A stretch of DNA of 56,100 nt from Actinomycetes bacterium. GTDB taxonomy: Bacteria; Actinomycetota; Actinomycetes; Streptosporangiales; Streptosporangiaceae. The notes below the pieces were generated by a model. That model did not search any database and had not been told where the DNA came from. It saw nothing but the letters and a program-made list of their open reading frames with translations. Numbering within the stretch: position 1 is the stretch's first letter; the number at the start of each line of letters is the position of its first letter. Shown here piece after piece: positions 16,641-24,480 of the stretch. The stretch is taken from positions 1 through 56,100 of the forward strand of contig JAJYTD010000026.1 in assembly GCA_021793235.1 (NCBI GenBank). Direction: 5' to 3'. A program made the translations under genes and the position numbers.

Positions 16641-17856
16641 CGAGGTCTCCGAGGAACGCCTGCGGCAGATCTTCGAGAAACGGATCGTGAGGTTCCTCGG
16701 CTTCGCCAATGCCGACCCGGTGCACGGTCGCCCCCCGTTGGTGGTGCTGCTGGGCGGGCAGATGGCCGCCGGCAAGTCCAGCTCGCTGGCCAGGATCATC
16801 GAGCGCCATGGCGGCGCCATCATCCCTGTCTCGCCGGACGACTTCCGCGCCTTCCATCCGGCCTATGAGCACATCATGGCCGAGCGCCCCCACGACCTGG
16901 TGGCGCTGACCTCCCAGGCGATGTACGCCTGGAACGCCATGACCCAGCAGCACGCCCACGAGGCCGGCTACCCCCTGGTCATCGAAGGCACTTTCGGGTA
17001 CGCGCCCGGGGCGCTGGAGATCGTGGACCGCATGACCCGCACCCCCGATTCCGGGCTGCATCCGGGGTTCGAAGCCGAGGTGGCGGCGGTGGCAGTCTCG
17101 GAATACCGCTCCCGTCTTGACATGGTGGGCCGCTACCTGGCCCAGCCGCCGGGGCGGGGCCGCTGGGCGCCGGCCGAGGCCCATGACCGGGTCTATACCG
17201 CGATCCCCCAGACGCTAGAGGCTTTGGAGGCCAATGAGCACGTGCGGCGGGTCGTCATCACCGACCGCTCTGGAGCCGTCCACTACGACAACACCCGCGG
17301 GGACGACGGGCGGTGGGTCCGCCCTCCGGGAGCGGGTGAGGCGCTCAAGCAGGCTCGCGCCGAAGGTCAGGTGCCCTTCGATCAGCAGGAGGCGCGGGAC
17401 TGGCTGGCCGCCTACTGGAGGCAGGCCGAGCACCTCGCCCAGCGCGGGGAAGTCAACGCGATCACCGCTCCGACGATGCTGGCGCTGCACGCCGATGCCG
17501 ACCACATCGCCCCTATCGCCTATGCCGACGACACCGCGGCGTTGGAGGAGCACACGCGCTGGCAGGCGGTTCAAAAGGCGGCGTTCATCGCCGGGCAGCG
17601 CGGGGCCGACAACGCCGCACTGCCGCACACCCCCCGGATCTACTTCCAGTCCTCACGCGCCGAGCGGGATGCGTTCACCGCCGCCATCACCCGGGCCGGA
17701 GAGCACCCGGGACCGATGCAAGTCGACGCGCAGGCCGCCGAGGCCGTGCGCCGTGCCCAGCAGGGCACGGCTCCACCCGGCCAGCGCCCCGCGACCGTCC
17801 GCGACCAGGAGCGCTCCCGCAAGCGGTCGGGGCCGGAATCGGGAATCGAGCGATGA
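16633..17856 (+). CDS. Zeta toxin family protein (UDP-GlcNAc-kinase-type P-loop toxin)
   Basis: The Walker A loop is GGQMAAGKSS (41-50), and SPDDFRAFHP (67-76) holds the acidic substrate-binding residues. The following IEGTFG strand and the arginine-rich helix EYRSRLDMVGRYL match the zeta/PezT kinase fold. Zeta toxins phosphorylate UDP-N-acetylglucosamine and block peptidoglycan synthesis. At 407 residues it is longer than Streptococcus zeta: about 150 extra C-terminal residues end in a basic disordered tail. It lies directly after the antitoxin in one operon. Such pairs stabilise plasmids and integrated elements. Confidence 0.85.
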   Translation: MADEVSEERLRQIFEKRIVRFLGFANADPVHGRPPLVVLLGGQMAAGKSSSLARIIERHGGAIIPVSPDDFRAFHPAYEHIMAERPHDLVALTSQAMYAWNAMTQQHAHEAGYPLVIEGTFGYAPGALEIVDRMTRTPDSGLHPGFEAEVAAVAVSEYRSRLDMVGRYLAQPPGRGRWAPAEAHDRVYTAIPQTLEALEANEHVRRVVITDRSGAVHYDNTRGDDGRWVRPPGAGEALKQARAEGQVPFDQQEARDWLAAYWRQAEHLAQRGEVNAITAPTMLALHADADHIAPIAYADDTAALEEHTRWQAVQKAAFIAGQRGADNAALPHTPRIYFQSSRAERDAFTAAITRAGEHPGPMQVDAQAAEAVRRAQQGTAPPGQRPATVRDQERSRKRSGPESGIER

Positions 17857-17966
17857 GAGGGAAACGAGACTCGATGGTGGGTCCTTTGCTTGACTCTGCT
17901 GCATGGCCAACGAGGGGCAGCAGAGTCTGGATTTCGACGCGATCGCGGCCGAGGAGAGGGATGAGG

Positions 17967-18395
17967 ATGAACGAGCTGGGGCGGATGGCGATGGACCACT
18001 GGCGGGTGGCCCGGCCGATCAGCTATCAGCGGATTCCCGAGGAGGAGCGGGAGAAGTACTTCACGGGCCTGGGGGAGCAGGCCCAGGAGCAGATAGAGAG
18101 CCTGTGGATCCAGTTGGCTGGGGACGACCCGCCGGGCGAGACCGCCCAGCAGAAGCAGGGGCGGCTGAACATGGCGAGACTGCAAGCCAGGGAGCAGGTG
18201 ATGCGGGAGATGATCCTGCTGCCCGAGGATCCGAAGGCGTTCGAGCCGGACGAGCCGAGCTGGCAGGACGTGGAGGAGGCGAACCAGCCGACCGACTCGC
18301 TGGCCGAGTGGATCGCCCAGCAGGATCCGGACAGGCAGGGCCCGGAGGATCCGCAGGAGTGGATGGCCTGGTACAGCAGCCGCAACAACCCCTGA
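17967..18395 (+). CDS. Small mobile-element protein of unknown function (begins MNELGRMAMDHW)
   Basis: A 142-residue soluble, acidic, helical protein. From memory, related actinobacterial plasmid and ICE proteins carry the same MNELGRMAMDHW opening, a GLGEQAQEQIESL helix and an LLPEDP segment, next to DarB-like methylase/helicase genes. ATG 17967 is preceded by AGGA and GAGGAG; ATG 17961 is the alternative. In a different frame just upstream (ATG 17903) lies MANEGQQSLDFDAIAAEERD, which looks like the missing N-terminus of the same family, so the gene may be frameshifted. The function is not known to me. Confidence 0.6.
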   Translation: MNELGRMAMDHWRVARPISYQRIPEEEREKYFTGLGEQAQEQIESLWIQLAGDDPPGETAQQKQGRLNMARLQAREQVMREMILLPEDPKAFEPDEPSWQDVEEANQPTDSLAEWIAQQDPDRQGPEDPQEWMAWYSSRNNP

Positions 18396-19094
18396 CCGGC
18401 CGGTTCACCCCCTCCAGTCAAGGCGACCTGGCGCCCTCGGGGGAACGCAGCCGCATCCACGCCAACCTGCACGTGATCCGGTTGCTGCGCGAGCTGGAAG
18501 AGGCCGGGCGGCCGGCGAATGAGGACAAGCGCGCCCAGCTGGCCCGCTGGTCAGGCTGGGGCGCCGTCCCGAACGTGTTCGACGAGCGCAAGAGCGAGTA
18601 CGCCGCCGAGCGCGCCGAGCTGATGGAGCTGCTCAGCAAGGAGGAGTACGCCGCCGCCCGCCGCAACATCGCCGATGTCGCCGCCGACGGCCGGGTCTAT
18701 GCGGGCGACCTCTACGATACGCTGCACGGTCGCGTCGACGTCCTGGTCCTCAACGCGCCTTATGTCCCCACCGAGGAGATCGGATTGTTGCCCGCCGAGG
18801 CTCGTCTGCACGGACCGCGGGTGGCGCTCGACGGCGGCGCGGACGGGCTCGACGCCCAGCGGCGGGTGAGTGCTGCCGCGCCGCTGTGGCTGGCGCCGGG
18901 CGGCCACCTGACTGATCGAGACGAGCCGGCGCCAGGTGCCGCAGACCGTCGACATCCTCGCCCGTAACGGGTCGGCTCCGCGAGTGGCCGTTTCCGACGA
19001 ACTGGACGCCGCCGTCGTCATCGGTTCGTTAGGCGTGGAGACCCGGGACGGGCCGGCCGTCCCGGGAAACCCGCACACCCCGGTCGTGTGGTGA
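18359..19094 (+). pseudogene. Chimera: N-terminus of a DarB-like methylase/helicase joined to a frameshifted PrmC-like C-terminus
   Basis: The frame opens near GTG 18359, overlapping the previous gene. DLAPSGERSRIHANL, ARWSGWGAVPNVFD and LLSKEEYAAARR are the conserved start of the very large N6-methylase/helicase proteins of actinobacterial plasmids, related to phage P1 DarB. In complete proteins AAARR leads into an STLNAHYT-type motif; here it runs straight into RRNIA and then GRVYAGDLYD, VLNAPYVPTEEIGLLPAEAR and further sequence matching the PrmC-like protein of this window. An inserted A at 18911 shifts the frame; past it LIETSRRQVPQTVDILARNG continues to the stop at 19092. Neither half is functional. 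Confidence 0.8.
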
Positions 19095-19143
19095 CCGCCC
19101 CGTGCCTGCGCCGATATTCTGGTGCGGGCACGAAGCCGGCGGG

Positions 19144-19983
19144 TCATCTGAAGGCGTCGATGTTGCGCACCGCCCAGTCGGCGAAGGTGCGGGGCGCGCG
19201 GCCGAGGATCCGCTCGACGGTGGGGCTCACCCGCTGCTCGGCGGCCGACGGTTCGCCCAGGATGTCAAGGGTGCCGTCCACGACCGGCTCCGGCATGAAC
19301 CGCAGCATCTGCGCCCGCGCCTCGGCGCGGCTCTGCTCGACGAACCGTACCGGCGTTCCCAGCGCGCCGCCGATCGCCTGGGCCTGCTCCCGCGGGGAGA
19401 CCGGCTCCGGCCCGGTGAGTTCGTAGGTGCGCCCGGCATGGTCGCCGTCGCGCAGGACCGCGGCCGCGGCCTCGGCGATGTCGGTCGGGTCGATGACCGG
19501 CAATCTGATGTCGCCGAACGGTGCAGCGATCGTCCGCTGCGAGCGCACCGGATCGATCCACTGGAACGCGTTGGAGGCGAAGCCGCTCGGCCGCAGGATC
19601 GTCCAGGCCGGATCCGATTGCCGGACGGTGTCTTCGAAAGCCCGCAGGCGGGCATGGGAGGCGGCCTCCGGCCGGGACCCGGTGATCTGGGAAGACAGCA
19701 GAACGATCCGGTGAACCCCGCCGGATTTCGCGGCATCGAGGATGGCGCCCGGGTTCAGGTCCTCACCGGAACCGGCGATGAGCAGGAAAAGCGCGTCTGC
19801 TCCGTCGAACGCGGGCCGCAGGCTTTCGGGGTCGGCCAGGTCGGCCTGCCGATGCCGCACACCCTCCGGCGCGTCCACGTCCGGGGGGCGCCGCGAGACC
19901 GCTGTCACCTGCTCCCCGGCCGCTGCGAGTATCCGCACGAGCGGCTGCCCGACGTTTCCGGTCGCTCCCGTCACTACGATCAT
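19144..19983 (-). CDS. NmrA-like NAD(P)-binding protein (atypical SDR)
   Basis: A 279-residue Rossmann protein with N-terminal MIVVTGATGNVGQPLVRIL and the RRPPD arginine pair that suggests NADP(H). VLLSSQITG and LRPSGFASNAFQW follow the pattern of the NmrA/YtfG group, where redox sensing or quinone reduction is known; no classical YxxxK is evident. A broken second copy of its 5' half lies at 15851-16055. The gene stands alone, with the TIGR03086 protein gene upstream on the same strand. Confidence 0.85.
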   Translation of the reverse strand: MIVVTGATGNVGQPLVRILAAAGEQVTAVSRRPPDVDAPEGVRHRQADLADPESLRPAFDGADALFLLIAGSGEDLNPGAILDAAKSGGVHRIVLLSSQITGSRPEAASHARLRAFEDTVRQSDPAWTILRPSGFASNAFQWIDPVRSQRTIAAPFGDIRLPVIDPTDIAEAAAAVLRDGDHAGRTYELTGPEPVSPREQAQAIGGALGTPVRFVEQSRAEARAQMLRFMPEPVVDGTLDILGEPSAAEQRVSPTVERILGRAPRTFADWAVRNIDAFR

Positions 19984-20044
19984 GATCGATTCCTATTCTG
20001 GTGTTTTCCGCGGTCGTGCACGTTGACTGTTCTCATCGGCGTCT

Positions 20045-20662
20045 TCACGGCCGTCGGCCGTACCACGCCACGAGCCGGTCGATGTCCGGCGCGTTCTCGT
20101 CGACGTCCACTACTGCGGCGAACGGGACCCGGCCGCCGCGCGGTTCGGCGGGGACGGCGCGGTGCATGGCCGAGAGGGAGGTCGCCAGTACCGCGGGGTC
20201 CCACGACGGGCGCTGGCCGGTCGCGGTGGCCAGGTCCCAGGTGTGCAGGGTGAACTCGGTGGTGTAGACGATGGTGGCGGCCGCGCCCGGCCGGGTGCCG
20301 AACGGCAGGCGCAGCGGTCGGCTCAGGATCGCGGGATCGGACCACACGGCATCGACATCGCGGGCGGCGGCTTTCCACGCTGCCGCCTGATCGCCGTCGA
20401 GAACGTCGTCTGCGATGTTCTCGACGCTGAAGGGGTCGCCACCGCGTCCGATCACGGCGACCCGGCGCAGGATGGCGACCATGTGGTTGGCCAGTTGCCG
20501 GACGGTGTATTCGGTGCACGGCGTGGGATCGTCGAACTGGTCGGAACGGACGGCGGAGAGGACGCGTCCGGCCAGGGTGAGAGCCCGTGTGAAGCCCAGA
20601 CGGGGGTCGGCTTCGGTCGCGGGGACGGTCGGTTTCCCGGTGTTGTTCGCGGTTTCGGTCAT
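20045..20662 (-). CDS. TIGR03086-like / mycothiol-dependent maleylpyruvate isomerase N-terminal (DinB-fold) protein
   Basis: A helical-bundle protein of 205 residues. FDDPTPCTEYTVRQLANHMV holds the C-x4-V-x3-L-x2-H pattern of actinobacterial maleylpyruvate-isomerase-like proteins, and TEFTLHTWDLATATG gives the second metal histidine and HTWDLA motif. Members use mycothiol or bind a metal; most have no known substrate. ATG 20662 follows a GGGTGGGG ribosome site and is chosen over far-upstream starts. It is divergent from the WYL regulator at 20724 across 61 bases, a frequent pairing, and likely under its control. Confidence 0.85.
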   Translation of the reverse strand: MTETANNTGKPTVPATEADPRLGFTRALTLAGRVLSAVRSDQFDDPTPCTEYTVRQLANHMVAILRRVAVIGRGGDPFSVENIADDVLDGDQAAAWKAAARDVDAVWSDPAILSRPLRLPFGTRPGAAATIVYTTEFTLHTWDLATATGQRPSWDPAVLATSLSAMHRAVPAEPRGGRVPFAAVVDVDENAPDIDRLVAWYGRRP

Positions 20663-20723
20663 AACCCCACCCTGGAGGCCGAACAGGCCATCTCCTGGCC
20701 GGTTTTCGGAGCAGAATGGCGGT

Positions 20724-21701
20724 ATGCGAGCCGATCGTCTGGTGGCGACCCTGCTTTTCCTGCAAACACGCGGACAGGTGACCGCGGCGGAGGTGGCCGC
20801 CGAACTCGAGGTGTCCGAACGCACGGCGCGGCGTGACCTGGAGGCGCTGGCGACCGCCGGCGTTCCCGTCTACTCGCAGCGCGGACGAGGCGGGGGCTGG
20901 TCACTGGTCGGCGGGGCTCGGACCAATCTCACCGGTCTGACCGCGGACGAGGCCCGGACGCTGTTCCTCCTCGCCGGGCCGTCGTCGACCACGCCCGTAT
21001 CGCGGGCGACGCTGCGCAAACTGGTGCGGGCCCTGCCGTCGACGCTGCGGTCCGGCGCCGAGGCCGCGTCAAGAGCCGGTGTCATCGACGGCACCGACTG
21101 GTCGCGTTCACCCGTTACGGCAGCGGCGCCCCACCTTGAAGTACTTCGGCGCGCCGTGGTGGAGGGGATCCAGGTCCGGCTCGGCTACGCCGGCCCCGAA
21201 AAGCCCGTGAGCGAACGGACGGTCCATCCGCTTGGCCTGGCGACCAAGGCCGGGGTCGAGTACCTCGTCGCCGACACCGACCACGGTCTTCGGACCTTCC
21301 GGCTCAGCCGCGTCACCTCCGTCGCTGCGACCGGTGACGCCGTCGTCCGGCCGGACGGCTTCGATCTCGCTACGGCCTGGCGCTCCTTGGCTGCACGGAT
21401 GGAGGAACGCATGCTCGCGGCGACCGTGCTGGGCTGGGCCGAACGCGGAACCGAGCCGGTCCTGCGCAGGCTGTTCGGCGGGCGGCTGCGGATCAGCACG
21501 GTCGCCAAGGGGTGGATGGAGATCGAGATCGACGGCCCGTCGCCGGAGGTCGTGGCGGCGCAGTTGGCTGGATTGGGGTCGCGTGTCGAGGTCCGCGAGC
21601 CCTCGGCGGCACGGGAACGGCTCGCGCAACTGGCGGCCGAACTCGCCGCCACCTACGGGGCGCCGACCACGGTGGCGGAGCGATCCGGTGATTCTGCGTG
21701 A
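20724..21701 (+). CDS. YafY-type transcriptional regulator (HTH_11 plus WYL domain)
   Basis: A 325-residue regulator. The winged helix (about 1-60) contains GQVTAAEVAAELEVSERTAR followed by RDLEALATAGVPVYSQ. The WYL-type ligand domain runs from about 130 to 230 and ends in a WCX-like region. The signature tripeptide is EYL (in GVEYLVAD), not WYL, so one signature residue is replaced. Such proteins sense nucleotides or other ligands. It is divergent from the mycothiol-isomerase-like gene. ATG 20724 begins the HTH directly (MRADRLVATLLFLQ). Confidence 0.85.
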   Translation: MRADRLVATLLFLQTRGQVTAAEVAAELEVSERTARRDLEALATAGVPVYSQRGRGGGWSLVGGARTNLTGLTADEARTLFLLAGPSSTTPVSRATLRKLVRALPSTLRSGAEAASRAGVIDGTDWSRSPVTAAAPHLEVLRRAVVEGIQVRLGYAGPEKPVSERTVHPLGLATKAGVEYLVADTDHGLRTFRLSRVTSVAATGDAVVRPDGFDLATAWRSLAARMEERMLAATVLGWAERGTEPVLRRLFGGRLRISTVAKGWMEIEIDGPSPEVVAAQLAGLGSRVEVREPSAARERLAQLAAELAATYGAPTTVAERSGDSA

Positions 21702-21758
21702 CCTTTCGGGGCCGTGGCACCACAGCACATTGCGCCCACGCGGACCGGAGGGGAGCGG

Positions 21759-23300
21759 TCAGGCGGCCTTGCTGGTGGGCGGGAGGTGGCGCAGCAGCAG
21801 CACCGCGGCCATGGCGATCCCGGCCAGCAGGGCGGCGCTGACGGCGCCGACGGTGGTGAGACCGCTGGTAAAGGCCTCCCGTGCCGGTTCCAGCAGCGCG
21901 TCGCCGAGCGCGGGGGGTAGATGTTCCGCTGCCGCCACGGCGCTGTTGATGCCGTCGTGTCCGGCCGCGACTGCCTCAGATGGGACATCGGTTGGGATGG
22001 CGCCCGTGATTTCGGTGCGGTACACCGCCGCGGCGATGCTGCCCATGACGGCGACGCCCAACCCGACGCCGAGCTCCCCGCTGGTCTCCGACAGGGCCGC
22101 GGCGGATCCGGCTTTTTCCGGTGGTGCCGACCCCACGACCATATCGGTGGTCAGCACGGTCGTCGGGCTGATACCGAAGACGGCGACGACACACGCGCCC
22201 ACCAGGAGGACGAGCCCGGCGGCGCTCTGCACTTGGGTGATCAGCAGGAAGCCGACCATCGAGACCGCCGCACCACCCGCGATGACGGAGGCCGGGCGCA
22301 CACGGCGCGCGAGGAACGGAGCCAGCACGGATCCGATGATCGATGCCAGTGCGAGCGGGATCCCCCACAGGCCCGCCTGCAGGGGCGACAATCCATGGAC
22401 GAGCTGAAGGAACTGCGGATACAGGAAGAAGATTCCGTTGACGGCCATAATGCCGAGCAGCAGCAGGGCCAGCACGGTGCTGAACGTGCGGTCACCGAAC
22501 AGTCGCACATCGATCAGCGGGTCGGCGAGCCTGCGCTGCCGACGCATGAATACCGCACCGAGGACCGCCCCGGCCGCGATCGCCGCGATCGGAACCCAGT
22601 GCACGCCGCCTTCGGCGAGCTGCTTGAGGCCGTAGACGATCGGCAGGATCGTGGCCAGCGACAGCGCCACACTGGTCAGGTCCAGCCTGCCCGAGCCGGG
22701 GGCGCGGTACTCGGGCAGCAGCACCGGCGCCGTGATCACCAGAAGCGCCATGACCGGCACGGCCAGCAGGAACACCGAGCCCCACCAGAAGTTCGCCAGC
22801 AGGATGCCGCCGACGATGGGACCCAGCGCGATACCGGCCGAGAAGGTGGTCATCCAGATCGCGATGGCCACGCCGCGCTGGCGGGGGTCGTGGAACATGT
22901 TGCTGATCAGGGCCAACGTGGAGGGCATCAGGGTCGCCCCGGTGATGCCGAGCATCGCGCGGGCCGCGATGAGCATCGCCGGCGTCGTGGAATAGGCGGC
23001 CAGCAACGAGGCCAGCGCGAACCCGACCGCCCCGAGCACCAGCAGCCTGCGGCGGCCGATCCGGTCACCGAGCGTGCCCATCGTGACCAGGAATCCCGCA
23101 ATCAGGAACCCGTAGACGTCCATGATCCACAGCAGTTCCGTACTGCTGGGCCGCAGGTCCGCGCCCAGGTGCGGGGCCGCGAGGAATAGCACGCTGACAT
23201 CCAGCGCCAGTACGAGGAGGGGAAGGGTGAGTACGGCCAGTCCTGTCCATTCCCGTGGCCCGGCCCGCAGGTGGGGGGCGGGGGCGGTGTCCGGCGACAT
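21759..23300 (-). CDS. MFS drug exporter, DHA2 family (EmrB/QacA type)
   Basis: A 513-residue, 14-helix major facilitator. The loop motif GTLGDRIGRRRLLVLG (after helix 2), the conserved LDVSVLFLAAPHLGADL first helix and the motif C glycine helix AGIALGPIVGGILL are those of proton-coupled drug antiporters. ATG 23300 is preceded by GGAAAGG. The divergent TetR gene (23427) and a perfect palindrome between them indicate ligand-induced expression. Substrates are probably hydrophobic cations or antibiotics, as in QacA and SmvA-like pumps; not determinable here. Confidence 0.9.
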   Translation of the reverse strand: MSPDTAPAPHLRAGPREWTGLAVLTLPLLVLALDVSVLFLAAPHLGADLRPSSTELLWIMDVYGFLIAGFLVTMGTLGDRIGRRRLLVLGAVGFALASLLAAYSTTPAMLIAARAMLGITGATLMPSTLALISNMFHDPRQRGVAIAIWMTTFSAGIALGPIVGGILLANFWWGSVFLLAVPVMALLVITAPVLLPEYRAPGSGRLDLTSVALSLATILPIVYGLKQLAEGGVHWVPIAAIAAGAVLGAVFMRRQRRLADPLIDVRLFGDRTFSTVLALLLLGIMAVNGIFFLYPQFLQLVHGLSPLQAGLWGIPLALASIIGSVLAPFLARRVRPASVIAGGAAVSMVGFLLITQVQSAAGLVLLVGACVVAVFGISPTTVLTTDMVVGSAPPEKAGSAAALSETSGELGVGLGVAVMGSIAAAVYRTEITGAIPTDVPSEAVAAGHDGINSAVAAAEHLPPALGDALLEPAREAFTSGLTTVGAVSAALLAGIAMAAVLLLRHLPPTSKAA

Positions 23301-23387
23301 GAGGGGCCTTTCCGCTCGTTGTGAGCCGGTTGCCCGCGGCGGCGGGTTCTCGGTCTCGGGGCGTGGTTCTTTCCTCCGCCCATTTAT

Positions 23388-23407
23388 ATTACGATAAGTA
23401 TCGTAAT
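23388..23407. promoter_or_regulatory. TetR operator, perfect 20-base palindrome
   Basis: ATTACGATAAGTATCGTAAT has 9-base arms around AG. It lies between the MFS gene and the TetR gene and is AT-rich within GC-rich DNA. TAGGAT (23415-23420) just downstream can be the -10 box of a leaderless tetR message starting at GTG 23427. Confidence 0.8.
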
Positions 23408-23426
23408 GCATTGCTAGGATGAAACG

Positions 23427-24095
23427 GTGCAACCACCTGCCGAGCCCGCCCCCGCATCGCCGCGCAGCGGCCGCCCCCGCGATCCCCAGATCGACGCGGC
23501 CGTGCTCAAGGCGACGCTCAGCGTGCTCGACGAGTCCGGATACCGGCAGCTCACACTCGAGGCAGTAGCGCGCCGCGCCGATACCACCAAGCCGGCGATC
23601 TACCGCCGCTGGCCCAACCGCCAAAGACTGGTACTCGCCGCGCTGGCCACCCGCCTCGGCGACCTGCGCGCGCCCGATACCGGATGCACCATCTGCGACC
23701 TCAACGAGGGCATCAACGTCTTCGTCGTGGAGTTCCACCGGATCCGCCCGGACGTGCTCGCGCCGCTCCTGGCCGACTGCGCCTCGGACCCGGAACTACA
23801 CGACGCGTTCATGTCCACGCTTTTCGACCCGCCGCGAGCCGCCGTGGCGCAGATGCTCGAACGCGCCGTGGCCCGCGGGGACCTCCGCGACGACATCGAC
23901 CGCACCCTGGTCCTGGACATGCTCGGGTCGCTGGTGCACTACCGGGTCCTGTTCGGCCACGCCTCGACCAGTGAAACCGAAGTCGAAAGCGCCGTTGAAG
24001 CGCTGCTGCGCGGAATCGCCGCCGATTACCCCACGCTCCTCGAACACAGCCGTCAGGTCGCGGGCAACCCGCCCATCCACAACGCCCACACCTGA
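23427..24095 (+). CDS. TetR family repressor of the MFS exporter
   Basis: A 222-residue regulator. After a 14-residue proline-rich leader comes GRPRDPQIDAAVLKATLSVL, then the HTH with LEAVARRADTTKPAIYRRWPNR (about 45-66). The C-terminal part (FVVEFHRIRPDVLAPLLADC onward) resembles the TetR_C_11-type ligand domain. It is divergent from the DHA2 exporter with a strong palindrome between, so it should repress both genes until the pump's substrate binds. GTG 23427 is probably a leaderless start. Confidence 0.88.
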   Translation: MQPPAEPAPASPRSGRPRDPQIDAAVLKATLSVLDESGYRQLTLEAVARRADTTKPAIYRRWPNRQRLVLAALATRLGDLRAPDTGCTICDLNEGINVFVVEFHRIRPDVLAPLLADCASDPELHDAFMSTLFDPPRAAVAQMLERAVARGDLRDDIDRTLVLDMLGSLVHYRVLFGHASTSETEVESAVEALLRGIAADYPTLLEHSRQVAGNPPIHNAHT

Positions 24096-24146
24096 CCTCT
24101 GTTGCCGATCACCATGTGAGGCAAGCGCGGGCCGAGAGGGAGCACA

Positions 24147-24215
24147 CCGGAGCTGCTGCGGACTGTCGCGGCCGACGTCGCGCCCGTGGACGTCCGCATG
24201 CCCGGCATGGGCGCC
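24147..24215 (+). pseudogene. Short response-regulator receiver relic
   Basis: One frame reads PELLRTVAADVAPVDVRMPG followed by MG, resembling the phospho-acceptor strand of NarL-type receivers (ALVDVRMPGMDG, with the phosphorylated Asp). Sequence on both sides does not continue the fold. Only about 23 residues; chance is possible. Confidence 0.35.
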
Positions 24216-24362
24216 GGTTCCTCGGCCGTCGGCGGCACGGGGTCAGCGGGCTGAAGACAGCAAGCCACAAGTACACGGCCCCCCGCCGGCGACGTCCGTC
24301 GCACCGGGAACCAGACCTGCACCGCTGAACCCGGCCGGACAGCCCAGCAGCACCGGGGCAGC

Positions 24363-24480
24363 GGGCTACTCGCCTCCGTCGATGGCCTGCGCTTCGTGGT
24401 TGCGGTGTATATCATCAACGCTGCCCCCGAACCCGAAGTACTTCGGGTTCAAGCGCGGCATCACCTGGCTGAACGATGCC
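24363..24480 (+). pseudogene. Tn3-family transposase relic
   Basis: GLLASVDGLRFVVAVYIINA is followed, after a one-base shift, by PNPKYFGFKRGITWLN. The two together match a conserved part of Tn3-family transposases (typically SADGLRFVVPV, then ARPNPKYFGRRRGVTWLN). The shift is one extra C in a run of five at 24424-24428. No inverted repeat of a transposon end is recognised nearby. The relic ends exactly where the BtrH-like fragment begins. Confidence 0.72.

Noticed and set aside
17903-18967. A single 354-residue protein across the mobile-element gene and the DarB-like part
   Set aside because: Between about 17960 and 18395 the frame is only the shadow of the MNELG protein; just the two ends look coding.
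21921-23189. A 422-codon rightward open frame
   Set aside because: Antisense to the MFS exporter, rich in Arg/Gly/His, no domain.
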